A stretch of DNA of 64,000 nucleotides from Eulemur rufifrons (taxonomy: Eukaryota > Chordata > Mammalia > Primates > Lemuridae): NCBI RefSeq assembly GCF_041146395.1, contig NC_090986.1, positions 41,638,001 through 41,702,000 of the forward strand, written 5' to 3'. Below are positions 37,873 to 50,639 of this stretch, one piece after another. A program made the position numbers and the translations under genes. How positions within the stretch are numbered: the stretch's first letter is position 1; the number at the start of each line of letters is the position of its first letter. The notes below the pieces were generated by a model. The model saw only the letters and a program-made list of their open reading frames with translations. It had not been told where the DNA came from and ran no database searches.

Positions 37873-38194
37873 GTATTAGGGATAATCTCAATAATCTTTT
37901 GTTTAAGAAAAGCCTCAAAGATTTTTTTGATTTGTGGAGCTCAGATGTAATTTTGTCTTTGTGCTTTGCTTATAAAAAAAGAAAAGTAATTGGTTTCTTC
38001 CTAGAGTTTAGTGACTTGACTGGTAAGAAAACGGTGCTAATGGGGTGACTATCCCTAAGGAGGCAGCAGACACCTTTTCTACAGACTGTTCTGCTTACTT
38101 CAACCGGCTGTTTTCCGCTCTGTGTTGTTGTTTTCCAAGGAGGAAGTGCATGCATTGCTACAAATCTTTGATCACTTGCAGAAAAATAATTCAT

Positions 38195-38690
38195 ACTTAA
38201 CATTCATTCATTCAACAGATGTTTAAGCAGCAGGGTATAGTCTTGGATTTCATCATACAGAGATGAAAGTATGCATACTGTTCTCAAGAAGCTCACAATC
38301 CAAGTGGGGAAAATAGATGAACATACAGTATAAAGCTAACTATAATCCAATAATGTTACAGTATGCATCAAACAGTATGTGAAAAGGGAGTGATTACACC
38401 TGAAGTTAGGGAGAACTTCAACAGAAAAGGTGACATACAAGGTCATCCATAAAAATGAATAGAAATACGCTAGGCAATTGAGTGAGGGAGGTTGGAATTC
38501 CATAAGGGCAACAGTAGGAAGAGGAGTGAAAATAACCACAAGCTTCAAGTATATGGTAGAGCCTAGGAGGTAGTGGGGCTAAAACAGGTGATTTGGAGCT
38601 GTATTGTAGAGGCCTTATAGATCATGCCAGCAAACCGGAGTTTCACCCTAGAGCTTAAACAAACTCTGGCATGCGGTCAGGAGAGATTGC
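38195..38690 (+). repeat. L2 LINE relic
   Basis: 'CATTCATTCAACAGATGTTT', 'CAAGAAGCTCACAATCCAAG' and 'AGAGGCCTTATAGATCATGC' occur in L2 order over about 500 bases. Confidence 0.65.
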
Positions 38691-39144
38691 TGTCATTCAA
38701 CCTAGTCCAGATCTGGTCTCTCTGAACTGAAAACTCTTAATGAATGAAGTAAAGTTGCCTGCACTTTACAGAACTGAATTCTGTCCCTCTCAGTGCTGAC
38801 TTCATGTCCCCTGGCATAAAAAGCATCATGATGGCATACCGTGAACAGCTTGTGGTACCCTTTGGTTTTCAAGCACGATAGAGTTAATGTATCTGTATGT
38901 GTTAAGTATTTTATTCTCAAAGGCCGAGTGATGTCTGGAGCGCTTCAGTTATGCCTTCTTATTGTTTACCATTTTTATTATTTCATTCTTTTATCATCAT
39001 GTAAGAATTCTATTTGATTCTCTTTTACAAAGTTAGTTGTTGGTGACAAATATTTAGAAACTGTCAGTGAAGATTAGCATTTGTTATTGTCTTTAAGCCA
39101 AATCAAAGGTGAAAATAGGCAGTAACACATTTTGGGATTTCAGT

Positions 39145-39345
39145 ATTTAGCCTCTGAAACCAGACTTCTGGAGTTCTGACTCTAAACCTACCACTTACTA
39201 GCTGTGTGAACTTGGATAATTACCTAATCTGCCTCGGCTTTGCATCTATAAAGTGGGGCTAACAGAAATTACCTACCTCAGGGTTGTTTTCTGAGTGCAT
39301 TAGCAAGGCAGCCTCAATAAATGTTTTATTAAGTGCTCATTGTTG
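39145..39345 (+). mobile_element. MIR SINE (sense)
   Basis: 'CCACTTACTAGCTGTGTGAA' core, 'ACCTACCTCAGGGTTGTTTT' and 'CAATAAATGTTTTATTAAGT' mark a nearly complete MIR. Confidence 0.88.
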
Positions 39346-39555
39346 GCTGATGTTAGTTTTAATAGTGCTGTTATTGTTATTGTTGTTCTTTCCCAAGATA
39401 CCAGGAGCTACAGGATGAAACTTGTCACAATATGCTTCGGTCAGTCCATTGTACTATGTGATCTCAGAGTGGCATGCAGTACCTATAGCTGCCCATTCCA
39501 GAATTACATAGTTAATCAACTGCAAGGCCTTGCTTATTTCTCTCTTTGATTGTAG

Positions 39556-39714
39556 GAGTTCCCAAAAGCCGTCGAGGAGAAATCTGGCAATTCCTAGCTT
39601 TGCAGTATCGCCTGAGACACCGATTGCCTAATAAACAGCAGCCGCCTGACATATCCTATAAAGAACTTTTGAAGCAGCTCACTGCTCAGCAGCATGCTAT
39701 TCTCGTGGACTTAG
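39556..39714 (+). CDS. TBC1D4: TBC1D4 exon 16: start of TBC Rab-GAP domain
   Basis: Human residues 918-970. It opens the TBC domain with [20 protein letters not shown], continues [20 protein letters not shown] and ends HAILVDL, the first part of the IxxDxxR motif. The Gly of that motif is split by the intron. Acceptor GATTGTAG|GA, donor TTAG|GTATGT, phase 1 to 1. The G-V-P..R-R-G..W start is the canonical TBC opening (R-x-x-x-W motif). Confidence 0.97.
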
Positions 39715-42114
39715 GTATGTTTGTCTTAATGAATTATAATTTACAATCGTAAACATCAGTCCTTTTAAGGAGTTTTTTTGTTTTTTGTTTGTTTTTTTTT
39801 TTGGTGTCAACAGAGAGGGTCTGCTGGCATACACAGAGCTGCTGACTTTGTCCTTTTCTGGGAGCAAGTTGACTTTATATCTGCTTAAAGATACCATCTG
39901 TGCCTGAGTATAAAATGAAGTTTTCACCCCAAAACTTTCCCTCTGAAGAGGGAGTCATCTGGTATTTGAATCATCATAAAGGTCATAATATGGGGTGCTC
40001 TTAGTTACTGCATTTTGAACAACTGACTCTTGTTTGGAATAGTCAATTATGTCTTGGTCAATGCCTGTTTTGAAATAGGTTAGAAAAGGTTAAAAGGGGA
40101 ACAAAAATTTTAACAAAGGTATACTAAGTATTCCCGGATGGATTGCTGAAAACAGGCCTTTAAATAGCACTTTGAAAAGCAATGCAATACGTGGTTATGT
40201 CGTGGAAGTCTTGACTACGTACCCAGAGGGTGAATGAAAATGTTGCTGTCCTAATGTTACAGAAATGGGTACTAATGACCTGAGGGAGAAGTTCCAGTGA
40301 CAGCAGTCTTTTTAAAATGCTAAATGTCAAAGAATTTATGGAAAGTAAAACTGGTCTGATTTTAAAAATTATATTTTCTCTAATTTTTCCAAATTAATAT
40401 ATTTCATTATTTTAAAATATCTAAATTATTAGATTAAATATTATACATTGGCATCTGTCTATTTGATCTGTACTCCTAACAGGTGATACATTTCAGGTGG
40501 CCAGGGATGTTATTTGAGCCCATTTGGAAAATTAATGGGTTACCTTATATATTTGAGGTCATCTAATATTAGGGCATACAAAAAATCACTGGCCCAAACC
40601 TAGTTTTTACTTCTATTCCTTTTGGACAACAAATAGCTTTTGTTGGGAAAGGGTCTAGCTCAGTTAAATTATTTTTGAGCCCAGTAGTATTAAAAAGGGG
40701 ATTTTATAGAGAAACTGAAAACTTGAGTTCTTGTCCTGATTCTACCACCAACTGTGGTGTTGGATAAATTATTTTGCTTCTGAATACTCATCCTCTTCAT
40801 TAAATGGAGTCATTGAACTAGGCAGTCCCCATGGCCCCCGGCAGATCTATGGTTCTGTGACCGTAAATTAGTAATGCCATCAGGCTTGGTCAAGATGTCC
40901 TAATAAAGAGAGGGGAGAGGATGAGGTCAGATTGCAGGAAATGCTAGTCAGACAGAAATGGAGCTAGAGTCAAGTTTATGGGTAGATAGTATACTTATAA
41001 TTTTCTTTAGCAAAAATTTTAAGTGAGAAAGTAAAATGGTAATTTACAGAATTGCTCATTTGACTCTACTTTTGGCCATCTGTGTTTCTTTAGCATGTTA
41101 TTATTTTCTCATATCTTCTCCTTACTCTATAGAATTAATCCTAATCAATTCCTAGGGGGGAAAAATCACTTTAAGCATATGTGGAAGAAAACATTTTAAA
41201 ATTTGGCAATTTTGTGAGTTCTAACTGTCACAAGTAATCATTTCACAAGGAAGCTAATATAGCTCTTCATTTTTGTGGCACAAGGAAAGTCCCATGCCAG
41301 TATATACAGCTTTGGTGGGAAAGATGGGTTTATTTCAGTGTTTATTACTGGCCTTTTAGTGCTGCAGGACTGACTTTGTTTGCTAGCTGAAGTGTCTCTA
41401 TGGTAATTTTATATCCAGAGGTATATTTTAGAGGGGAATTTATTTGAAATTGCCTTGACCCTTTACTCTCCCTATAATTTTTGGATATTTTGAAAAAAGA
41501 AAAGTGGTTTACATGGCTCATGCAGGTATTTTAAGAAACAGAGAGCAAAGGACATTTGAAAAAGAAGTATTTCCTGAATGGTAATCTGAATGCAAAGCAA
41601 AACAAACCCAAAAAGCCTCTCTGGTTTCATTTTATAAGAAAAGCAGGAATAATTCTCTTTATGGACTACAAAGATTTCTTTTTAAATAATGTGATACCTC
41701 TTACAGAATTCTGTTTCCATTTAGAAGGTGGTCTTTATATGGTTTAGAATTTGCCTTGCTTTATCATCAGAATAAATTCTATATTCCATTCTCTTGGTAT
41801 CTCTCCTGAATATATCATTAGTTTGTGAATTTTTATTTTATTTTATTTTATTTTTTTGCTAGAAAAAAGTTCTGGTTAGCATAAAATATTTCCTCCCGTA
41901 TCACCTATGTGGAGGTAGAATGGTAGCCTGGTCTGTAGGACTTGGGGCTTTTTTGAGAGAGAGGGAGCAAGAGAGACTCTTAGATCGGTACTTTAAGCAA
42001 CCCTCATTGGTTTGGGAGTATTCGTTTATTCTTAAAGGTCACTGAATTGCAATTTCAGCCTGGTCTCCAAGGCATCAGGAACATCTCAAAAATATTTCTT
42101 TTTTTGCTTTGCAG
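39715..42114 (+). other. TBC1D4: Intron 16
   Basis: A MIR at 40715-40860. T-rich runs near 39770-39800 and 41832-41862, otherwise AT-rich with nothing recognised. Confidence 0.5.
40715..40860 (+). mobile_element. MIR SINE fragment (sense)
   Basis: 'TCTTGTCCTGATTCTACCAC' and 'TCATCCTCTTCATTAAATGG', then 'GCAGATCTATGGTTCTGTGA', fit a diverged MIR. Confidence 0.6.
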
Positions 42115-42359
42115 GAAGGACATTTCCTACGCACCCTTACTTTTCAGTTCAGCTTGGGGCAGGACAGCTGTCACTCTTTAATCTCCTGAAAGCGTATTCT
42201 CTGCTAGACAAAGAAGTGGGTTACTGTCAGGGGATCAGCTTTGTGGCCGGAGTCCTGCTTCTGCACATGAGTGAAGAGCAAGCCTTTGAAATGCTGAAAT
42301 TCCTCATGTATGACCTCGGCTTCCGCAAGCAGTATAGACCTGACATGATGTCGCTACAG
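42115..42359 (+). CDS. TBC1D4: TBC1D4 exon 17: catalytic Arg and Gln fingers
   Basis: Eighty-two codons (human 971-1052). After the split Gly, the first full codon, AGG at 42117-42119, is the catalytic arginine finger of the TBC IxxDxxR motif. By count it is residue 972; the literature usually calls it Arg973. [17 protein letters not shown] and [17 protein letters not shown] follow, with the glutamine finger of YCQG at 42228-42230. Both residues enter the Rab active site to speed GTP hydrolysis; substitution of the Arg abolishes GAP activity. Acceptor GCTTTGCAG|GA, donor CTACAG|GTGAGG, phase 1 to 0. Both fingers are intact, so the GAP is expected to be active. Confidence 0.98.
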
Positions 42360-45300
42360 GTGAGGCGGTTGTTCCTCCCAAGGTCCACGTAAAACTGTTA
42401 CCAGAAGTCTTGGCCCTTTTCTGAATTACAGTTCAGATTTAAAGAAATTTGGACTCATTGTCTTAGAACTTGGGTAGATGTAGGGGCATGTTTTAGTTCA
42501 CTGTTTTGGTGTGGGATTTGGGATTTCAGTAAACTTTTAAGTGTATGAGGCTCATAAGATAACTTTTCCATAAAGTTCCTAAAATGAGTAAATAAGTGAT
42601 TTAAGAAAGGAAGGTAGGTGTTGGCTACCCAAGCCTTTATCCCTTAAGTCTGTAGGTTCCATGGAGAAAGTATCAAGCCATCTTTATTCACTTTTCCTCA
42701 GCTTGTCAATTGAAAAGGCTCATATATCCTTTGTTTAAAATCTGAAAATATAATGTCTTTATCCTTTTACTTTGAGTGTCATGTCATTGGTCTTCTTGAA
42801 CTTACTGTGTCTCACTTCCTTTATCTTAATGTAAGATAGGCCCTTACAAAGGAACAGGGTGAAAGCCAGTGGTGCTTTTTCAGTCTACGTTTCTGAGCAG
42901 GTTCTGAAGAAGCACCATTCAGATTTTCAGTTATTTTAAATGCAGTATTTACGGTCACTGCTGTCTTTAGCCTATTTCAAACTCCCTGTTTACACATTTC
43001 TCCCCTAGTTTAAGTATCACTTCCGTAAATGGGTTGGTTGCTAACAAGCAGTTTAAATTTTGTCTGTAGATATATATTTCAAACAACTGCTACCTTGCAA
43101 TTGAAAGCTTTTAGTAGCAAAAATATAAAGGAAAACTTTAAAGAGGACTGTCAGGGTTCTTCTTCCTTGAAACGATATAAACATGACTCCCTGTTAGTCA
43201 TAATTTTATGCTTTAGATAAGAAGCAAAATACTTTAAAGATGCTTTTAAAATATACTCTTTTTCCTGGTTTGCAATCAGTTTTTACATTTAATATTTCAG
43301 TTGCCAATCTACAAGCAAAAAAGGACTGTGTTTTTACACTATGAGTATTATAATAAATGGCATTTTCTTGAGAATATGGGTGGAGAGGAAGTGTTTCATG
43401 TTTCTTTACTTCCTAAAGATGAAATTTTGGCTAGGGACCTAGGGCTTTGCCCTCAACACTGGGTTTTCTGGTCTGAGTTCCTATGTTGAGTGTTCACCAG
43501 GATACGTAATTATAGTGATTTGATTCCTAGTTGATGACTATTCATATGTCTATTGAACAAGTCAAATAATTACTATGAAAGGTTTCATTTTTTACTTTAA
43601 CAGTTTATCTGTATCTTAATATCTGTTAGGACGCATTGGCACCCTTGTAAGGAATGAAATAATTCTGATTTTTAGAAATAACAATTTGGTTGCTATCATT
43701 AGAATTTCAAAGAATGGGAAGTACCCATGAGTGGTGTTTGATTTTGGTCCATACATATAAACATCCAGCTATCAGCTTAAAAATGCAATGATTTTTCAAT
43801 TTAAAATTTCCTTGTCAATCTGACATTATAAAAGTTCATGTAAAAATTGGATTTATACATTAATTTAATATGACCTGCAATTACCAGGAAATATTTTATG
43901 TCTATAATTTTGAAAATACAAGTTTTTAAAAATCTTTGGTAGCAGCATTCTTGTATAGCCATAGTATTGGGGAACTTACTGTATGAAAATAGATCTTTTT
44001 ACTTTATAAAGTGAGATATAACACTTTTCCACTTTCTAGAGCAGGAAGTTAGTGTTTTGGGTCCAGTCAATAGACTTTCAACAGTATTTATATGTGTAAG
44101 TGCCTATTACAGTGGGCTTGGGCTTACATGATAGGATTTGTGATTTCTTGCTTCACTATTGGTGGGCTTGGGCACTGCAGGCTCTCGGCTTCAGTTACCT
44201 TATCTGTGAAATGAGGGGGTTGAGATCTCTTTTAACTTTGAATGTCTATATCTCATCCTGTTTGTCTGCTGTTTTCTGTGATAGGCATAAAAGCATTTTA
44301 TCTTTCTCTCTAAAGTTTTTGGTCTCCACTTTTTTCCATCTTCTTTTCCCCAGTCTCCTTTGTCTCTGCACCTTTCCTCCTCCAGTTCTACCTCTTTCAT
44401 CAGAAGATTTGCTGTGCTATCTATAACGTAGAATTGAAGAATTATTTTTTCTTAGCAAATACAATTTTATTATTAAGGCTTCCTTGGTAGGAAGCCCAAA
44501 TTGTGTTCTTATTTGCCAGAGTATACTTCGATGGAAGAAATGCTCTCAAGCCCCTCTTGAGAATGTAGGAGGAAAAATTAAACATTGAAGGATTGCTTCT
44601 TTGTTATAAGCACAAATGAACAAGAACAGTATGTTTTTGATGATGTGCTGTTTTTTTGTTCTGCTAATTAGACTTATTTGATTTTTGTGCTTCCCAAAAT
44701 ACTGATTCTTCTGTTCATAGATGCCCAGTATGTCTGGTTTCTAAAATGTGAATGCCTAAGGGAAATGTATGATCTTTTTTCAACATGACTTATTGAGATA
44801 ATAATCTCATTTTTTTTAAACCTTTTATGTTTGACTCCAGCTAAGCGTCTGCTTCTTGTTTTATAGCTATGACTTCCTGTGGCTCTTTAATTCCTTTTTT
44901 TTTTTCATTGCCAGTTTGTATGGAAACTCAGTTTCTAAAGATGTTTGTTACAGACAAGGGTGAAACAAATAATTTGTTGTATTTATGTACAGTACTTCAT
45001 GATTTTCTTTTCCAAAGGAGTCTTTTGATTTTTAGTTCTGTGCTCTGAAAACAGTTGTTGAATTTACAACACATGGTTATTTTTCTGTATTTTCATAGAG
45101 TTTAAGGGTGATGTTTTAATGATTACTTCTAGTGAAAGAAGTTCCACTAGACTTAAAAAAATATTGTGTACATTTCATACCAAAATATGAAGCAGATATA
45201 ACTGATCAGGGAACCACCACACATCTGTGTGTAGGTAAAAAATTTAGATTAAAGCACATACCACAAATTTGTTTATTATTTACTACTGCCTTACCTTTAG

Positions 45301-46064
45301 TATCACAGACATAAGAGTCTAAAAGTTTTTATATGCTGTCTTTATAATATTTTTTGAAATGCCAGTAATTAATTCAGTAGCCAAATGAAATAATTTCTTC
45401 TTTTAATTCTAGAAACATTCAGAAATAACTGCACTTTTGGCCTTAATCCCCTTTGTCATAAAAAGTATGCTGCTGGAATAATTTGGATATTAGCAGTAAC
45501 ACCTCCAGCTTTAGGCCCTATGACAATCTAAGCCCTCATTCTGTCCTAGCAGCGCAGGTTGTCGGGTGGATCTAAGCCAGAACTCTATCATAAATCAGAT
45601 GTTGGGCCCAGCAAATAGAGATAAGCTTTGCTTCTACCCTGCATGTGGTAGATTCTTCAGAATGGAGGCTTTTCTGGAATTGGTCTGAAATTAGAAGGGA
45701 CTGTCTGTGAGAGTCCTGAGCCAGGACAGTTCTGATTAAATTCCAGAAGCAATGCCTTCTTACAAGAGGGAAAATACCACTTTCATGTGTATGTGTGATA
45801 CTCAAACACAGACAATAGAGAAACTTGCTCCATAGGCTTAGATGAACTTTCAGTGACTTGCTTTAGGACTTTAGTTAAGTGAACTTGAATTTTAACATCA
45901 ACTTTAAAATAATAATAAAAATAAAGTGATAATACTTTTACTATGTATTTAATATATGCAAATTTGTTATTAAATATCAGAGCAATAAAATTAAAGTTAG
46001 TATATTTTATGTACACTCAGATAAATGCATAATATTTTATTTTTCTTCTCCAAATTAACTTTAG
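42360..46064 (+). other. TBC1D4: Intron 17
   Basis: Only a short MIR core near 44165-44245 is recognisable. The remaining 3.5 kb is AT-rich, without any repeat, RNA or exon I can support. Confidence 0.5.
44165..44245 (+). mobile_element. MIR core fragment (sense)
   Basis: 'CTTCAGTTACCTTATCTGTG' and 'AAATGAGGGGGTTGAGATCT' match the MIR core. Confidence 0.6.
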
Positions 46065-46224
46065 ATTCAGATGTACCAGCTGTCCAGGCTCCTTCATGAC
46101 TATCACAGAGTTCTCTACAATCATCTTGAAGAAAATGAAATCAGCCCCAGTCTTTATGCTGCCCCCTGGTTCCTCACATTGTTTGCCTCTCAATTTTCAT
46201 TAGGATTCGTAGCCAGAGTTTTTG
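46065..46224 (+). CDS. TBC1D4: TBC1D4 exon 18: TBC domain
   Basis: Human residues 1053-1105. [20 protein letters not shown], then [20 protein letters not shown] and [12 protein letters not shown], a TBC signature ([12 protein letters not shown]). The Val codon GTT at 46110-46112 (human 1068) replaces an Asp that I recall in human TBC1D4 and in TBC1D1 (YHRDLYNH). Acceptor ACTTTAG|ATT, donor TTTG|GTAAGA, phase 0 to 1. Confidence 0.97.
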
Positions 46225-46591
46225 GTAAGAGATGCCTATGATCAAAGAGAACAGTGTTATTTATTTCAAGGTGTATGCTTCTAGCCATATCACATCCTGA
46301 TTATTTTATCATGTGTTACACAGAATAGCAAATTGCTAGTGGAATTGAATAAATGTGCCTGGCTCTATTCTGATGGTAATTTGAAACCATATTGATCCTA
46401 AGTAAAACTGAAATTAAAAGGGAAAGAAGAAGAATTGGGTTTCTATATTTGAGTACGCTGTAGACCATAACGGAGCTCTTATTTTCATTTTTATATTGCA
46501 TAAAAATTGGAGTATACATTTTTTAAAATCTAGACTAAGGATATACTCTGTATAATTTTCCAGATTTTTATATACGTCTTTCTACCTCTGT

Positions 46592-46680
46592 TTTCTCCCT
46601 CCCTCCCTCGTTTGTTCCTTCCTTCCTTCCTCTTTCTTCTTTCCTTTCCCTTTCTCTTTCTCTTTCCTTATTGTCCTCTT
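46592..46680. repeat. CT-rich tract
   Basis: Nearly pure pyrimidine: TCCC repeats merging into CTTTC repeats. Simple-sequence DNA. Confidence 0.85.
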
Positions 46681-47666
46681 CAACTTAGATTCAAAAGACA
46701 GAAATGTGTTCTTTCACTGGATCAGTGGAAGTACCTAGATCAATGTTTTTCCTAGATCAATGTTGTTTCTAATGGAATTTCTTAATCTGACTTTTTGTTG
46801 TTAACAGAGTAACTTTAATTCCTGTTTCATTGCTTAAGTGACTCTTTTTCCATGCTAATGAAGTCGTGGTAGACAATTGCTAAGACTGGGTGGCTCAGGG
46901 AAAAACACTAACCATGGGCAGCAGGGCCCAGGGCAAGTGATTGAGTAGCCAGCTTGCTCTGATCACAGTGTTTGGCACTGGTAATAGAGAAAAAGTATAA
47001 CATAGTTTATGCTCCCTTTGGGGACCCTTAAATCTACTCATAAATCTTTATTTAAATTTGTCTAAGTCTATTACTAATATTTAAAAAGCAAAAATAAAAA
47101 AAAATCAACTATTCTCTAGAGGTTTGTTCTAATGACATTGTTGAGGACCTCAATAGCCTTAGAAAGAGCTTGCTCCATTTTTATGTTCTGTTCATCTATC
47201 TGGTAGTCATGGTCAAAGTAGTCAGTATTCATTCACAACTGCACTTTGGCTATTAATAAATTGGAACTTTTTGTCAATTTGTGAGTATTGGCCCAATTGT
47301 AGGTCATTATCAGTGTTTAAAAAATGAAATAGAATAGATTACAGTGAAGATATCAGAGAATATTACAAATAGTAAGGAAATACGTTGTTTGGAGAAACTT
47401 CAGTTTTGAGAATTTATGTGTAATATGTATACATAAACCAGATTACAATGTACAGTGTCTTTCTCATTGGGGGTTGTGGTTTAAAAAGTTAAACACTGTG
47501 TTAGCAGTAATACAATCTATAGACAAAGTGCAGCAAAAGACTAAAATCAAGATGCACTGAGTCAAATGTTCACTTGATTTTTCTTGTTTATTGAATATAG
47601 ATTATTGCTTTTCTCTAGTGACATTTTCTCTGAAGCTTGGGTTCCTGTTAATGGCTCTTCTAGAAA

Positions 47667-47669
<3 letters not shown>

Positions 47670-47697
<28 letters not shown>
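47670..47697. repeat. (TG)14 microsatellite
   Basis: Twenty-eight bases of uninterrupted GT dinucleotides. The valine-cysteine runs in short frames here come from the repeat. Confidence 0.97.
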
Positions 47698-48621
47698 TTC
47701 TCTTCTCAGAGAATATCAAATCACCATGGTGTTTCAGGGCATGTCTGTTAGACTTACCCTTAGAAGCCTGGTATCAGAATTCAAGAAACAAATGTCCCCC
47801 ATATTCTGTTCCTTGTTATGAGAATATAAATTATGCTGTTGGCTATCTAGTAGCTACTCAACACTTTTCTTTGAATTTAGAAAAGAAAAGAGACTGTCAG
47901 GAAAGGGAAAGATGCATGAACAAGAAGAATTACCATGTTTGAAATAATTATTCTATAGTTTCCTCTTTTTTAAGACTCCCTGTTGTATATTATTGATTAA
48001 AGAATGATATAGATTGAGAGAACTTTTCGTGAAAAAATATTTGGCACTTTTCCAAACTATTGCATGCTTGTATTTGTAAGAAAGTAGAGTTCAGAGTTAT
48101 GGTAGCTTTTCTTTTTCTCCTCTGATGGAGATTGTGTATTTATTTGTTTTGATTTTTCTGGTAAAGTTTTTTTAAATTTCCTGCTCTGATATAGATTTAG
48201 TTACATATTAACTGGTTCATTTGCTATTTAATTATGGTAATGAGAGTCTGGATAGTACTAATTAGTTATGTTGATTTTTGTTATCCTGTTTTGAAGAAAA
48301 ATTGAAATATCAGTTAAATATGTGCCTTTGAAGTTTACCTAGTCTGCATTAAATTTGTCATTAAAATTATAAATAATACATAGAAGAACATATAATTTGT
48401 CCTTTTTTATGCTGGCCTTACCTGAGATTCTTAATAAGTAAGGGGAAACATCTGTTTATTTGTTTCAGTCATATTGAATTTTTTAAAAAAATTCTATAGG
48501 GCTTTGACCAGTTTCCTTTCACACAATATATAAAACAAACAAAAACATTTAGGACAGAGAGCATGCTTTTTACAATAGTGGATGCATAATTTTGATTACG
48601 AAAATATATTTCTTCTTGTAG

Positions 48622-48791
48622 ATATTATTTTTCTTCAGGGAACTGAAGTTATATTTAAGGTTGCACTCAGCCTACTGAGCAGCCAAGAGGCACTTATAAT
48701 GGAATGTGAAAACTTTGAGAATATTGTTGAATTTCTGAAAAGCACGCTGCCTGATATGAATACCTCTGAAATGGAAAAAATTATTACCCAG
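48622..48791 (+). CDS. TBC1D4: TBC1D4 exon 19: end of TBC domain
   Basis: Human residues 1106-1162. [20 protein letters not shown] is the closing TBC helix motif; the annotated domain ends about residue 1112. It is followed by [20 protein letters not shown] and a short acidic segment ending MEKIITQ. Acceptor TCTTGTAG|AT, donor CCCAG|GTATGA, phase 1 to 0. Confidence 0.97.
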
Positions 48792-49179
48792 GTATGATTT
48801 AAATGCTAATAGCAAGATATAAGATTATATAGCAATGCTGATTATGTATTAAATATTTTAGCATAGAAACATAGTTTTGCTTGACAGATTTTTTTTTCAG
48901 GTTTTTTTTTTTTACTTTGATCAGATACATTTTATTTAGAAACGAGACTATTGTGAAATTTATACGTTGTGACATTGTTTATCTCGCTATGTATGGGAAA
49001 TGTGGTTTAGTGCTACATAATGAGTTTTTTAGGAATCCTTTCAGTTTAAACCAATGCTAAGGAAGACTGAAGCTAGAACTGACAGAGTCAGGGAGACCTG
49101 AGAATAAAATGAGATCCACTTGTCTCTGTTATATTGTTAGTTCTCTTTTATTAGTAATATATACAAGGAGGTCATGTGA

Positions 49180-49340
49180 GAAGAATACAGGCTTTGGAAT
49201 TAGAAAATATTGGATTTATATCTTCTATTAGTTATTTGGCTTGCACACATCACCATGATGTTCTAAACCCTAGTTGTCTCAGCTCCAAAATGGGACAATA
49301 CCAATCTGAGAGGTTTTGTGAAACTTAAATGAGGAGACTG
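49180..49340 (+). mobile_element. MIR SINE (sense)
   Basis: 'GAATACAGGCTTTGGAATTA', 'TTGTCTCAGCTCCAAAATGG' and 'GTGAAACTTAAATGAGGAGA' in MIR order. Confidence 0.65.
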
Positions 49341-49369
49341 GACTTACCAGTCTTGGTCCCTATAGGAAA

Positions 49370-49770
49370 CATTCTCCCTTGAATGATTCAGATGAAGGAA
49401 CCATTTACAGAGGTGTGGGCAGGGTGAAGGGAACCCAACACGGATGTTCAGTGCCCAGAAACTAGTAACGGAGGGCAGGTGTTCATACCTCTAGTGCTGA
49501 GGGGGGAAGTGGAAGATGGAGGACGTGACAGAGTTACCAGGGCCCGTGGGAGCCGGAACTGTGGAGGAGAGGTCTCTGATGGTTGTGGTAGTCTTGGTGA
49601 ACGAAGCAGAGAAGGATCAGGGAAGAAATGCCCAACCTCTTTCTCCCGCCCCTTTTCATCTCCTGCTGGTATCTTTCATTGGCCAAACCCAACCAGAAGC
49701 CAGCCAGAAAGGAAGTGTGGGGAATGCAGTTCACAGGGGTCTGCCTCCCAGGGTACAGTAGAATGGATGA
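49370..49770. repeat. GC-richer block, probably an old dispersed repeat
   Basis: Frames of 66-121 codons overlap here on both strands, none with a recognised domain or conserved start. Phrases such as 'CATTGGCCAAACCCAACCAG' recall a dispersed mammalian repeat I cannot name. Confidence 0.4.
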
Positions 49771-49974
49771 GGACAGAGGATGGATCTAGGAAGCCAATGG
49801 AGAGTTATATGCACACCATGTATCTAGTCCCTGACTTTCCATAGGGACCAGGTGAGTGGTAGTTATATATTGATGCTGTTCAGGTGAAGTAGACGAGCTT
49901 AAGGTCAGATATGTAGGCATGGTAGTCATGCTTTATGAGCTTTGATAAAGTTTACCACTTTCCTGGAGGCACTT

Positions 49975-50150
49975 GGGATAGTAGAAAGAAGACAGAGTTT
50001 AGAATGAGGGAAAGAGAGTTTGGAATCTTGTTCTGGTGTCCTGTCACCTACCAGCTCTGTGACTTTGGCAAGTTACAGCCTCTCTCAGTCTCAACTTCCT
50101 CCCCTATGAAATGGGGGTAACAATAGATCCTAATAGATTCATATGGTTTT
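49975..50150 (+). mobile_element. MIR SINE (sense)
   Basis: 'CAGCTCTGTGACTTTGGCAA', 'TCTCAACTTCCTCCCCTATG' and 'AAATGGGGGTAACAATAGAT' are the MIR core and flank. Confidence 0.85.
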
Positions 50151-50639
50151 TAGGAGCAAATATAACCAATGAGTTAAAGTATTTCGTACACGGTCATTCA
50201 CACTAGAATGTGAACTCTTATTATATTATTACACATAAAATTTTCTTTCCATTTCATAGAATCTAAATCATGATTAGATTATTCAGTAAATATCTGTGAA
50301 TAGTTTTTATTTGTTAAAATGCTCCATAAACTTATAGTCTTTACTTGTATATTTACTTGTTTATTAATTTTTCAGAATTATCTTTTTTTTTCTTTGACTG
50401 GCAAGCAGTCAGGGATTGTGGTTTTAGAGATTTGAAATCAGACATCACCTCCCTTCTAAAATTAATGAGAAAATCTCCTGGCTTTTTAGATTACTACTAG
50501 GATTAGTGGGTAGAATTTATAGACAGGTAGGTTTGAACTTGATATTTGACAGAATTTTCTGGCCATTAGAGTTCATTAACTACGGAATGAACTGCTGTTA
50601 TTAAAGGAGACCTTGATGAGCTTTACTTATGGACACTGT

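Larger units (their letters stand above)
37873..39555 (+). other. TBC1D4: Intron 15
   Basis: An L2 relic and a MIR, listed separately, with AT-rich unclassified DNA between them. Confidence 0.55.
46225..48621 (+). other. TBC1D4: Intron 18
   Basis: Contains a pyrimidine-rich tract and a TG microsatellite. The rest is AT-rich with nothing recognised. Confidence 0.55.

Noticed and set aside
37809..38048. 79-codon frame extending exon 15
   Set aside because: Simple read-through of exon 15 into intron 15; the GT at 37873 and exon 16 in matching phase give the real structure.
49479..49844. Overlapping frames of 61-121 codons in intron 19
   Set aside because: Present in several frames and on both strands of one GC-richer block with repeat character; no conserved motif.
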